From Paenibacillus sp. JCM 18996 (lineage in GTDB: Bacteria > Bacillota > Bacilli > Paenibacillales > NBRC-103111): DNA of 64,000 bases. A program made the translations under genes and the position numbers. Numbering within the stretch: position 1 is the stretch's first letter; every line of letters begins with the position of its first letter. Where the stretch lies: the NCBI GenBank assembly GCA_001313085.1, contig BBFE01000007.1:46974-110973 (forward strand), given 5' to 3'. The notes beneath the pieces are model-generated. The model saw only the letters and a program-made list of their open reading frames with translations. It had not been told where the DNA came from and did not search any database. Shown piece after piece: positions 9,138 to 20,055 of the stretch.

Positions 9138-10083
9138 TTGATATGGCTCTATGCGGTGCTGTCCGGCGGGGTTTGCTGGCTGGCATTCCAGCTGTATGAT
9201 CGAAGGCATAAGCCGCCCGACGGTGAAGCTTCGCTTGGAAGCTTTCTGGGAATGCCTTTGGGGAAGCTTCCTTTATCCAGACAGAAAGCAGCGCAGGTTT
9301 TACCCAAGCAGAATGCTGCAAGAGAAAAAACTGCCGAAGGACAGGGCGGCTGCATCGGTGCTGGTCAATTATTCCAGCTATGAAATGAATGCCAGGGAAA
9401 TCGTTGTGTCCGCGTTATGCGCCGCAGCAGCTTTTGGATTCATCGGATTCGTTTTTTTTATAAATTGGCTTCTGTAGCATTGCTGTTTGCACTGATAGGC
9501 TTCTGTTTCCGAAGGTTCGTAAGAAGCAGCTTGCCAAAAAGCGGCTCCAGCTGCTCAGTCTTCAATTCAAGCAGGCGTTAAATGCGCTTTCTTCTTCGCT
9601 TGTGGCCGGAAAGTCCGTTGAAAATGCCTTTCGCGATGCGGCTGTCGATCTGCGGACTCTGTATCCGAGCTCTGATTGCCACATTATCCGCGAATTGGAA
9701 ATTATTAACCGGCGGGTGGAGAACGGCGAACAGATTGAGGCAGCGTTAGCCGATTTTGCCTCAGGGCGAATCTGGAGGACGTAACGAATTTTGCGGACGT
9801 TTTCTCCACATGCAAAAGAACAGGTGGGAATCTCGTTCAAGTCATCCGCAGAACATCCTTAATTCTTAGCGAAAAGCTGGATGTGCAGCAAGAAATTACT
9901 GTCATGATCGCCCAGAAGAAGCTGGAATCCAAAATATTGACTGCTGCTCCCGTCCTTATTGTTGCTTTATTAAGCTTGAGTTCGCCCGAATACATGAGTC
10001 CTCTGTACAGCGGACGAGGATACTTGATCACCACTCTAGCGTTGCTGGCACTTATGGCTGTTATGCGGCCGCGCAAAAATTGA
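9138..10083 (+). CDS. Inner-membrane platform protein TadB
   Basis: A T2SSF-type platform protein of about 315 residues that anchors pilus assembly in the membrane. An N-terminal hydrophobic stretch (WLYAVLSGGVCWLAF) is followed by the cytosolic helical domain (LVAGKSVENAF, NRRVENGEQIE, FADVFSTCKRTGGNLVQVI) and two C-terminal membrane segments ending VMRPRKN. Frame breaks: A6 near 9326, T8 near 9449, near 9510, and a missing G at 9774. The TTG at 9138 is taken as start because GGAGGGGGG lies before it; a GTG at 9105 is the alternative. Confidence 0.82.
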
Positions 10084-10104
10084 TGAATTTGAAGGTGTGA
10101 TTCC

Positions 10105-10970
10105 ATGTTCCTGCAAATCCTGTTAGTCGTCCAGGCGGCGCTTCTATTGATGCTGTGGCTGCGGGCAGGAAACAAGTACAAAGCGTTTCTCGCAGAGTAC
10201 GTTCCGCATAAGCGCAAGAGATGGATTTTTTGCGGGTCCGCTTTTACTGTTGGATAGATTCAATCTGCCGGATTTGTTCTCGGACACGTTCTCCAAAATC
10301 TATGTCCATATGAACGGCCTGCATGGCGGAAAGCTTGCCCATGCGGAAAGCCGGCTTTTTACCGCCAAAATCCTGCTCGGCTGTATCTGCTCTATTCCTT
10401 TTTTCCACGCTGCTGGCGATTATCGCGGGAGGGGATGCGGCTTGTTTGGCCCTAGGTTTGGCGTGTGTCGTGCTTATACCTTTCCTGATGCTGAGAGAGC
10501 TTGAAAAAAACGTCGACAGCCAGAAAAAAAGATCGATCCTGCTCGAACTGCCGGAGATGCTTAATAAAATGATTTTGCTGGTGAATGCGGGAGAGACGGT
10601 ACAGAAAGCGTTGATGAAATGCGTTGACATGGGATCGGAGCGTCCCCTGCAAAAGGAGCTGCACCTCTTATCCAACGAGCTGCAGATGAATTCCTCGCTG
10701 ACGCAGGCGATGGATAATTTCAACAAACGCTGCGCACTTCAGGAGGTGTCCAGTCTAGTAACTACAATTCTTTTGAATCACCGGAGGGGAGGGGACGAAT
10801 TCGTATTCGCATTGAAGGAGCTTTCGCACATGCTGTGGGATAAGCGCAAAACGGTGACCAGAACGTTGGGGGAGGAAGCTTCATCCAAGCTCGTATTTCC
10901 AATGGTGGTCATATTTATGGTAGTCATGGTACTCGTGGCGGCACCTGCATTGTTGGTTATGAATCCATAA
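10105..10970 (+). CDS. Inner-membrane platform protein TadC
   Basis: The second T2SSF platform protein, about 288 residues, normally a partner of TadB. An N-terminal membrane helix is followed by LPEMLNKMILLVNAGETVQKAL, a helical domain and the RRGGDEFVFAL block. The protein ends with a strongly hydrophobic helix (MVVIFMVVMVLVAAPAL). Breaks at T6 near 10227 and T6 near 10400; dropping one T at each restores the frame. It starts 21 bases after the TadB stop with GAAGGTG as ribosome site. Confidence 0.82.
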
Positions 10971-10988
10971 TTTAGAGGAGGAAGAGTA

Positions 10989-11224
10989 ATGAACGATTGG
11001 AATTTAAAAAAAGGGCAGTAACGCGATTTTGGAAGGAAGAAGAAGGACTTGGCACATTGGAAATTCTGCTGATTGTAGCTGTATTGGTGACATTGGCCAT
11101 CATATTCAGGAAGTGGATCGTCGGCTGGTTTAACAAGCTGATTGGCGACGCCAACAGCGACATGCAGAACAATACTGCGGTTACTCCCTGTCAGCCAAGC
11201 CCTACGACAAGCTGTTCGCAGTGA
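10989..11224 (+). CDS. Flp/Tad-type major pilin precursor
   Basis: A prepilin of about 77 residues. A charged leader ending EEEGLG is followed by the hydrophobic TLEILLIVAVLVTLAIIF. The Gly before the cleavage point and the Glu five residues later match type IV/Tad prepilins. The mature peptide ends with two cysteines seven residues apart (C-QPSPTTS-C). The ATG at 10989 follows AGGAGG; an A7 run at 11007 breaks the frame after six codons, so a TTG at 10997 gives the longer uninterrupted frame. Its stop overlaps the next gene's GTG. Confidence 0.8.
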
Positions 11225-12212
11225 CAGTCTCGGCGGTAAAGGGATTTTTTTAAGGATAGACGCGGCAGCTTTACGGTGGAAGCTTCGCTCCTTTTCCCTA
11301 TGGTGCTGCTCTGCCTTTTCGCCGTGATGTTCATGGTGTTATACGTCTACCTGCAGGCCTCTCTGCACCAAGCAGCCTCGCTCGCCGCTGACCGGGCTGC
11401 TTATGCGTGGGATAACAGCTTCAAGCTGCCGCTGACCGGAGCTTATCCGGTTGGCAGCTACGACGGATTATATTGGAGAACTGTTGAAGACGACGCGTTT
11501 GCGGGGCTGCTCGGGTCAAAGTCCACCGCGATACAGATACCGGGCACATCTGCCTACCGCCAGGTCCGGAGAAAAAAAAGCTGCAGAAAGCGGCTGGAAG
11601 CCAGGCGAATGGCGTGACCGGGACATTGACCTACATCAACAGATGGATTGACAGGCAGGTAAGAGCCGAGTTGCACCAACCTTTCCGCGCTCCTGATCTA
11701 TTGTCCCGCTGGCTGCCTGAAAAAAGAAGCGAAAGCTGCCGCTGCAGCGAGGATAGTGGATCCCATCGAATACATAAGGAATGTCAATCTGGCCCGAAGC
11801 TATTACCAGACGATCAAAGGCAGGATCTCACCCGCCGAGGCTAAATCTCTTATGAAAGAACCTGCACAGGGACGGGACATGCCCAAGATCACATCGGAGC
11901 GGCAGGCGAGCGAATACTTAAGGGATTTGCTTCAAGCCAAGGAAGGCATCTACACGTTAAAAGCGGGGAACATCAGAGTGATTGATGCGCTGGACGGGAA
12001 TGGAGTGGCCCATCAGGCTTATTACAATTTTACGGAGAATCAATTGGCAAGGGAACAGATGACGAAAGATATCGAGATGTTAAGGTCCTCCGCGAGCATC
12101 AGAGGAGTGGTGTGGCATTTTTTTCGGACCCAACGGCCAGGGAAAGGCAGGGCCTTCTGAAAGCTTCCGCCGCGAGCTCGAAAAGAACGGCATTCTCATA
12201 GTGCTGCATTAA
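11221..12212 (+). CDS. TadE-like pilus-associated protein
   Basis: A protein of about 328 residues. After a short basic start, GSFTVEASLLFPMVLL is a prepilin-like membrane segment with the TadE-family E-A-S pattern, and the rest is extracellular and soluble. TadE/TadF proteins are pseudopilins needed for Tad pilus assembly. This one is longer than the usual 150-200 residues. Breaks: T7 near 11246, A8 near 11572, A6 near 11720 and T7 near 12118. The GTG at 11221 overlaps the pilin stop by four bases. The final residues read FGPNGQGKAGPSESF after correction. Confidence 0.65.
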
Positions 12213-12217
12213 GAGAG

Positions 12218-14483
12218 GTGAACTTTCTGAAATCGGGAAAAGGCATACAGCGGATGCTGTACGATAAACGCGGCTCGGTCTCGGTTTTTTTTAATCATCC
12301 TTATCGTACCCGTGTTTTTTGTTCCATGCGGTGTTCATTGATTTTGCCAGAGTGAAGCTCGCTGAACGCGAATCCGAAGGCGCGGTCAAAACCGCCGCAA
12401 GATCCATGTTATCTTATTTTGATCCGGAAATGCAGAATTACGGCTTATTCGGCTTCAATCTGCCTGCCGCAGATTCGGAGCAGCTTTTTTGCAAAGGTGT
12501 TGAAGGAGAACTTAGCCGTGCCTGGAGGTTTTCAATATATCGATGTAAGGCCTGAAGCAAAGAATCCGTCGATCACACCGGTTTATTCGCTGGCCAATCA
12601 CACGGTGTTTAAGAGGCAGGTATTGGAAGAAATGAAGTATAAGGCGCCGATTCAATTTTCTTTGGAAATAGCGGACAAGTTCAAAAAAGACCGGCTTGGA
12701 CAAGTCGATGCAGCGGGCTTCCGTTTTTTTTCCGCCAATGCGGCAGAGCTGCAGAAGCTGCTTGATAAGAGGGACGAGCAGCTCAGCGCCGCCTGGAATC
12801 AAACGGAGCAGATGGTCGATAAAGCCAATAAGTATTATGACTATTACAATATCAGGCTCAATGAATTGAGCTCCTTGGCTGACCAAATCGGCATTCACAC
12901 CGCGGATGAAATGATATCCAATGTTCAGGAGGCCAGAAAAGAAATGGCCTCTCTAGCCGAATCTTTAAAATCGATAGACGGCTCACTTATATCCCTGTTC
13001 ATGGCAGCGCCGGGGCGGTCGACAGCATTCGCGCATTGAGTGAAAGCCGAAGCCGTCTTGCAGATCAGATTTCGGCGTTGGAGGCGAAAATAAACGATTG
13101 GGAGAGACTGTTAAATCTCATTATCGAATATGGGGCACTGGCAGCTGCAACGAGGCAAGAAGTTTCACTCAATGAAGCTGCTCTTGTTTCGTACCAAAAG
13201 ACAATTACCGGCACTCTGGCGGAAGCCCAAAAAGTGAACATTGAATTGAATGAAAAGTTGAACGACGTCATTGCAAATAGCGGGACAGACGGCCAAACTC
13301 TCGCTTCGGATGATGTATTCCGAAGTATCAGGATACTGCGCGACAGTTATTTTCAAGAGTATGAGGTTGGAGTAAGCTCCATTGCGGCGCTATTTTCAGG
13401 GTTCAAGGCGTCAGTTGAGACAACGCTGCTGTACACTGGCGAGGCGTTAGGCAAAAGGCGGGCGGCCAATGAAAGCTTCCATACCCATACGCTTCAATTT
13501 TACGACAAGCAAAACGCCTTGGAAAAAAACGCACAATACGCACGCAGCTCAGCTGCCCGGAAGCAGAAGGAGCAGAAAAAACAAGCTGAATGAATTGCTG
13601 GATAAAGCCAGGAATGCGATCGGAAGCTGCAGTATTGTCGAGGCTGCGAACGGAGGCGGAGAGCCATATACTAAGCTAAAAAAACGAATTGGTACCCAAA
13701 TATAGGTGGGAGTCCGGCGTTCCCGCCGGTGTGGATATCGTTGAAATCGAAGACGCCGACCGGACCGCCAAACGTTCCATGGCCCTCCTCTCCCAAATTG
13801 CCGGTTTGATGAATTCCGTGCGTGACCAGTTTTATCTCGATGAGTTCGTATTGAGTAAATACGGTTACCGCACCTTTGGAATGGAAAAAAAGGGACTGAC
13901 GGGGCTTTAAAGCAGGTGGCGGCCGAACCGGCGCAGCCAGGGACCCGTGTGCTTCAAAAGCAGGAAGCGGAATATATCCTGTATGGCCTTAACAGCTGCG
14001 CAGCGAACTATTCGGCGGCTACGGGGAGATGTTTGCCTTGCGGCTTGCGGTGCGCACGATGGAGGCATTGGCTGAACCCGGGAATGAGCTGCTCCAAGCC
14101 GGCAGTCCTCTTCTCGTACTTTTGACGGCCGCTGCGGAAGGCTCGGTTAAAGCCTTTAATGATATGAACCTCTTGATAGACGGAGAGGATGTTCCCGTTT
14201 CCGGCAAACTTCCGGACACGGTCCGGATGGGGTATAAAGATTATTTAAGATTGTTTTATATGCTGCACGGCAGCGAACGCAGGACCATACCGCGGATGCA
14301 GGCTTTAATAGATCTTAACACAGGCAAGGACCTGCAGAAGGAGACCACTTATATCCAGACGGCGGCAACCACTTCGTTCAGGCTCTGGTTCCTTCCGGAT
14401 GCCATGAGAGCTTTGGGGGAGGCCGGAGCGTTGAACTGCCGGGTAACAGCGGGCCGCTGTCAAATAACCAAAAACGGCGGTGA
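12218..14483 (+). CDS. Large TadG-like pilus-associated protein
   Basis: A protein of about 750 residues with an N-terminal membrane helix (SVFLIILIVPVFLFHAVFIDFAR) and a long extracellular part containing coiled-coil-like stretches (LQKLLDKRDEQLSAAW; LADQISALEAKINDWERL). This fits the TadG-like Flp-pilus proteins of Firmicutes, whose exact role is unclear. There are at least nine frame breaks, including T8 near 12291, T6 near 12312, T6 near 12486, A6 near 13575, A7 near 13679 and A7 near 13885, plus missing C at about 13993 and 14436. Correcting the last gives the ending LSNNQKRR at 14483. The GTG start at 12218 is tightly spaced after the previous stop. Confidence 0.65.
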
Positions 14484-15170
14484 TGTCCTATTAAAAAAAG
14501 AGGAGGCTTTTTTCTACCGGATGATCAGGGAGGCTTAATCCTTGAGGCAGCATTGATCCTTCCCTTGTTTTTTGTCGTTTTTTGATCGTACTGGTCTCGT
14601 TTATAAAATTGTCGATGGCGGAAATGGCGCTTCAGTCGGCTCTTTCGGATTCCGCAAAAAATGATAGCCGGCCATTTTTTATCCGGCCCGGCTGCTCTAC
14701 GCGGAAGGAACGAAGCGAGTGATGGACACCCGCGCGGCAGGCGCGGTCGCCGATATGTTGGGTAAGGTACGGAATGCGAGAGATAAAGCAAAGCAGTCTG
14801 AACAATTTGTCGAGGACTACTCGGCATACATACCGGAGCCTTTGGTGCAGCTGATGGAGTGGGAGAGGACGAAGCGGGAGAAATACGAACAAATGCCTGC
14901 AGAACAATATCGGCATTACACGGAAACAGTTTTCGTCCCTTTGTTGAATCAGACCTTTGGCAAGCTGGTGTACAAAATGGCGGATCCGAAACTGATCCGG
15001 GAAGACCGGTTGAAAGTGACCAAGGTGACTTTTCCGGATTTCGAGGCCCACGGTCAAGCGTTTGTCGGCATTGAAGCGGAGTATGAAATGAGGCTGGCGG
15101 TGCCTTTTTTTTCCATCCAGTACTAAGGATCAAGAAACAAGCTTATGAACGCGCCTGGGTCGGCGCTTAG
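14484..15170 (+). CDS. Second TadE-like pseudopilin
   Basis: About 220 residues. The segment DDQGGLILEAALILPLFFVVF has the Gly-then-Glu+5 prepilin pattern of TadE proteins. A soluble domain follows (FVEDYSAYIPEPLVQLMEW) and, after correcting a T8 run at 15103, a C-terminus HPVLRIKKQAYERAWVGA, of the kind seen in these proteins. The start is unresolved: an AGGAGG lies at 14491-14496 but no clean start codon follows it. Breaks also at T6 runs near 14568 and 14578. It ends 14 bases before the prepilin peptidase. Confidence 0.6.
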
Positions 15171-15184
15171 CGAGGAGAATGCAT

Positions 15185-15712
15185 ATGGAATGGACAACCG
15201 TTTTATTATTTACCTTGATCGGCGCAGCATTTATAACGGATGCCAAAGCGATGGTGATTCCCAACCGGCTCACCCTGTCCGCTTTGCTTGCCGGTTTATT
15301 GCTGCACACTTCGCTGCACGGTTGGTCCGGGCTGATCTATTCCGCAGCGGGAGCAGCTTCAGGGTTTGGCATGATGTTTGTTCTCTATTGGACGGGAGCT
15401 CTCGGCGCGGGTGACGTCAAGCTGTTTGCTGCTCTCGGCGCATGCGGCGGAGCGGAATTTGTTCTGTACAGCTCGGTGTATTCCATTTTGTATGCTGCAG
15501 TCATTGGAATTGCCATCCTGCTGATCACGAAACAATGGAAGCAGCGGATGGGCAGAGTGTTTGCAGCTGCAGGCGGGATATTGCTGATGGGCGATTTCAA
15601 AGCTGTGCCTGCTCTAAAGCGGGACTCCTGCCGGTTTCCGTTTATGTATGCGGTGCTTCCCGGAGCGATTACCGCCTTTTATTATATTTGGGAAGGAGAA
15701 ATGCTGCAGTGA
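15185..15712 (+). CDS. Prepilin peptidase (A24 family, TadV/CpaA-like)
   Basis: An intact membrane aspartic protease of 175 residues that cleaves and activates Flp prepilins. The two catalytic aspartates are in TDAKAMVIPN and GAGDVKLF, the hallmark of A24A/TadV enzymes, and there are about six hydrophobic segments. The short length without an N-terminal methylase domain is typical of Tad peptidases. The ATG at 15185 lies behind GAGGAG. Its stop overlaps the GTG of the DUF6382-FHA gene by four bases, which ties that gene to the pilus operon. Confidence 0.9.
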   Translation: MEWTTVLLFTLIGAAFITDAKAMVIPNRLTLSALLAGLLLHTSLHGWSGLIYSAAGAASGFGMMFVLYWTGALGAGDVKLFAALGACGGAEFVLYSSVYSILYAAVIGIAILLITKQWKQRMGRVFAAAGGILLMGDFKAVPALKRDSCRFPFMYAVLPGAITAFYYIWEGEMLQ

Positions 15713-17178
15713 CCGACAGCGTTTACGGATTTCGAGCGGATTATATCCATAGGCTGTTTAATTTTGCGGTACTTTTTTTTCGGGAACAAGGTTTGAGCGA
15801 AGCCGATTTGTCGGCGATCCAGATCAAATTTATACTGGGCAACAGCATCCCGGGAATGCTTCCATTACATATCGAATACCAGAATGCCGATACTAAGCTG
15901 CTCTACGATATAACCGGTAAAAAAAGAAGCTGGCACACTGCATCGATAAGAAAACGTTCACGGAATTCAGCTTTCTTTCTCTGCTGCTCAGCTTGCTTAA
16001 TACGCTGGAAGACAGTCGGAACTACATGCTTTCAGAGAGCTGTTATCTTCTTCGGAAGGACTTTATTTATGTCGGACAGGGCTTGTCGGACCTTTATTTG
16101 ACATATGTTCCGTTAAAGGCCTGGCCTGAGAAAAAAAGCTGTCCAAGAGGAGCTGTGCGAGCTTTCCGATACGATCCTTATTGAAACGGGGCTGTCAGCC
16201 AATAAAGAATTGGGCATGCTGGTGTTGTTCATGCGGGACCACATTTTCAGTATTGCCGAATGTAAAAAGCGGATTATTGCCATGCTGGAACGGCTTGCTG
16301 AGTTACAGCCGCCGGTTCCTGCACCAGCAGCCGACTTCCAGACGCCGGACGAAGTCGGAGGCAAGGGCCGCGAGCATCCCATTGAATATGATGGGCCGGG
16401 GACTGATGAAGCGCGAAGAAAGCCTGCACAAAACACATTCGCGCCGAATCTGTTTCATGCAGGTCGTCGAGAGCGGGATAGCATCAAAGTGTTCGGCAAA
16501 ACGCTCTCCCGCTGTGCCGCGTATCTGTTTGCCGCGGCAGCGTGTGCCGCCCTATGGGGAGCTGCCTTCAAGGGAAGCGGCGAAGCTATCCTGCAATTGA
16601 AGCTGGGGCTGAGCCTGCTGATCGGAGATGCAGTATTTGCTTTGCTGCACATCTGGAATCCTTTTTCAAAAAAGAGCTATAGCCGGCGGGACTAGCTTGT
16701 CGGCAGGAACCGGAAACAGGGAGCGCAGCGAACAAGATGAACCAGGTAAAGCACTGGCACCGCCGGTAAATATGCAAAAGTATATGCTGGATTATTATGA
16801 AAGTCTGCCGTACACCTCGCCGCTGCCCTCGCCTGATGCGACCGTGTTTCTTCAGCCTTCCAAAATGACCGAACGGCAGCCCGTTTTTGAAGTGAGAAGA
16901 GAGGATAAGCTGGAGAAGGTTCCGATTACCGGCATTTCCTTTATTGTAGGCCGGGGGCCTAATGACGTCCAGTATGCGGAAAATAAACCGGGAGTATCGA
17001 GAGTCCATTTTGAGGTGAATCAAGAGAACGGGGCTTACAGCATAAAGGACCTGGGCTCAAAGAACGGAACGCTGCTCAACGGTGAGCGGCTAGTTGCGTA
17101 CAAATCCTATCCTTTGAACGACGGGGATAAGGTGAAATTGGTTCAAACGGAGTTTGTTTTTTTGCGGGGGGCGGTTAG
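15709..17178 (+). CDS. DUF6382-FHA domain protein closing the Tad operon
   Basis: A protein of about 490 residues in three parts. The N-terminal ~170 residues match DUF6382 (GNSIPGMLPLHIEY, LLSLLNTLEDSRNYML). A variable linker with one or two hydrophobic helices (AAYLFAAAACAALWGAAF) follows. At the C-terminus is an FHA domain with all key residues: the Arg of GRGPNDVQY, SRVHFEV and GSKNGTLLNGE. FHA domains bind phosphothreonine, so a kinase substrate or the upstream kinase itself is a plausible partner. Breaks at A7 near 15919, A7 near 16131, A6 near 16669 and T7 near 17158. The GTG start overlaps the peptidase stop. Confidence 0.8.
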
Positions 17179-17317
17179 ACGGCGTTTTTTATTCATTTTT
17201 TTCCCGATTATGTTTGATGATTCCAGGCGGATTTCACTTTCCTGCGGACACCGTTCAATGCTATAATGAGTTGCTATACAGAACAATTATGAAATCGATA
17301 GGAGACTGAAAGCAACC

Positions 17318-18876
17318 ATGAGTCTGTTGACGGTTGAAGAATTAAGCCACACGTTCGGCGATAGAGTGCTTTTCAAGAATGTGTCGTTCCGCCTGCTTGC
17401 GGGAGAGCATGTAGGTCTGGTAGGAGCCAATGGAGTGGGGAAATCCACTATGATGAATATATTGACGGGCAAGCTGCTGAAAGATTCCGGAAAGGTGGAA
17501 TGGACTCCGAGAGTTCATTACGGCTATTTGGACCAGCATACGAAGCTGACTCCGGGTAATACGATCCGCGATGTGCTCAAGGACGCGTTCCTGCCTTTGC
17601 TGGACCAGGAACGCGAGATGATGGCGATCACCGATAAGATGGCAGACGCCCCGCCCGAGGAATTGGAGAAGCTGCTGGAGGAGATGGGAGAAATCCAGGA
17701 ACGGCTGGAATCCAGCGGTTTTTTTACATGCTCGATGTGAAGGTAGAGGAGATGGCGAACGGTCTTGGCTTGAATGCCATCGGGCTCGACCGAGATGTCG
17801 CAGCACTAAGCGGGGGACAAAGAACGAAAGTGCTTCTGGCCAAGCTTCTGCTGGAGCAGCCGACCGTACTCCTGCTCGACGAGCCTACGAACTACCTGGA
17901 TGTTGAGCATATTCAGTGGCTTACGAATTATTTGCAGGAATACCCGTATGCGTTTATTCTTATTTCCCACGACACCGAGTTTATGAACAAAGTGGTCAAC
18001 GTGGTTTACCATTTGGAATTTGCCAAGCTGACGCGTTACACCGGGAACTATGAGAAATTCCTGTCGATGGCGGAGATCAACAAGAATCAGCATATCGACG
18101 CTTACGAAAAGCAACAGGATTTTATCAAAAAAGCAGGAGGATTTCATCCAGCGCAACAAAGCCAGAGCGTCCACTTCCGGACGTGCCAAATCGCGCGAGA
18201 AACAGTTGGACCGAATTGAACGGATTGATCGTCCCGAGGAAGCCATGAAGCCGACCTTCGTTTTCAAGGAAGCCAGAGCGAGCGGACGCTATGTTTTTTG
18301 AGGGTAAAGACCTGGAGATCGGATATTCGGCTCCTTTGCTGCCCAAAATGAATATGACGATCGAACGCGGTGAGAAGATTGCCATTGTCGGCTGCAACGG
18401 AGTGGGAAAATCCACCTTGCTTAAAACGATACTGGGCAAAATCCCTCCGTTAGGCGGGACCGCTACCAAGGGGATTATTTGTTCCCCTCATACTTCGAGC
18501 AGGAAGTGAAAGCGCCCAATATCACTCCGATTGACGATGTCTGGAATGAATTCTCCCATATGAACCAGCATGAGGTACGCGGCGCGCTGGCCCGGTGCGG
18601 CTTAAAGAACGAGCATATTACAAGGCCGTTGAACATGCTTAGCGGGGGAGAACAGGCAAAGGTCCGTTTATGCAAGTTGCTGATGCGGGAGAGCAACTGG
18701 ATTTTGTTCGACGAGCCTACGAACCATCTGGACGTCATCGCGAAGTCTGAACTCAAACGCGCTTTGAAGGAATATAAGGGAACCGTGCTTCTCGTTTGCC
18801 ACGAACCTGATTTTTTTACGAGGATTGGGTAAGCAAAGTGTGGAATGTTGAAGAATGGTCTGCCGTAAAGCAATAA
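17318..18876 (+). CDS. yfmM: ABC-F family ATPase, YfmM-like
   Basis: A soluble protein of about 518 residues with two ABC domains and an interdomain linker, as in ribosome-acting ABC-F ATPases. Walker A motifs are GANGVGKST and GCNGVGKST; signatures are LSGGQRTK and LSGGEQAK; Walker B motifs are [11 protein letters not shown] and [11 protein letters not shown]. The linker QRNKARASTSGRAKSREKQL and the overall sequence resemble B. subtilis YfmM. Breaks at T7 near 17718, A7 near 18125, T6 near 18292, near 18475 and T7 near 18811. An isolated TATAAT at 17262 probably belongs to its promoter. Confidence 0.85.
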
Positions 18877-18997
18877 TTCTGTTATAGAAGGAACCGGCGC
18901 TGCCGGCGGATGTACGAAGCGCAAGGAACAAACAGTGCAGACTCTCACGTGCTGCGCTGTTTTTTGTTGACGAATGCAGCGGAAAGCGAGGGAACCC

Positions 18998-20055
18998 ATG
19001 AAGCAATCCATAGACCGAAAGTATGTTCTAGATCTGCTCAAACATTTATTGATCACGCCCTCTCCAAGCGGATACTGCCACAAAATAATGAAAACCATTG
19101 AGGAAGAAGCCGGGAAGCTTGGCCTGCAATATGAATATACGAATAAAGGCTGCGGGCTGATCAGTGTGCCGGGCCAAGACAGCAGCCGTACGATCGGGCT
19201 GTCCGCCCATGTTGACACGCTAGGCGCTATGGTCCGTTCGATTAAGGATTCGGGCAGGCTTCGATTAACCCCAATTGGCGGATATATGATGGCCTCTTTG
19301 GAAAACGAGTACTGCCTGATCCATACGAGAGCAGGGAAAGTGTACGAAGGAACCATCCAAACCACACATCCGTCGGTCCACGTATTTCCGGATGCCCGTG
19401 AGCAAAAAACGGGACGAAGAGAACATGGAAATCCGCATCGATGAAGCCGCAGCTTCCAGGCAGGAAGTGGAATCGCTGGGAATCGCGGTCGGCGACTTTA
19501 TCTCCTTTGACCCAAGGCCTGTCTTCAACGAAAACGGTTATATCAAATCGCGGCATCTGGATGATAAGGCCAGTGTTGCCGCTATCTTCGGGATGCTTGA
19601 GCTTTTTTTAAGAGAGAATCCCTCGTACCTGTGCATTCTCTGAAAATCCTGATCACCACATACGAAGAAGTGGGGCATGGGGCCGGCTATTTGCCTGCGG
19701 AAATCGACGAGCTTCTTGCGGTTGATATGGGGCTATCGGCGACGACCTCTCCTGTACGGAACAAGACGTGTCCATTTGCGCCAAGGATTCCTCAGGACCT
19801 TACGACTACGCGATGGTTTCCCGGCTGGTCCGGCTTGCGCAAAGAGAAGGTTTGCGGTATGCGGTCGATATTTATCCCCAATACGGATCGGATGCTTCGG
19901 CCGCGCTCAGGGCCGGCAATGATATCCGGGCTGCATTGATCGGTCCCGGAGTGCAGGCTTCCCATGGCATGGAGCGTACGCACCAGGACGCCATCTGGAA
20001 TACCATCGCTTTGATGGCTGCTTATGTCACTGAACCCGCGGGAGGATATCAGTGA
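18998..20055 (+). CDS. M42 family metallo-aminopeptidase
   Basis: A tetrahedral-aminopeptidase/glutamyl-aminopeptidase type enzyme of about 352 residues, using two metals. Ligands and catalytic residues are visible in SAHVDTLGAM (His, Asp), HLDDKASVA (bridging Asp), TYEEVGHGAG (Glu pair) and the C-terminal SHGMERTH (His). Breaks at A6 near 19405, T7 near 19603 and near 19735. It sits between two ABC-F genes: its stop overlaps the GTG of the YfmR-like gene by four bases, so these two are translated together. Substrate unknown. Confidence 0.85.
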
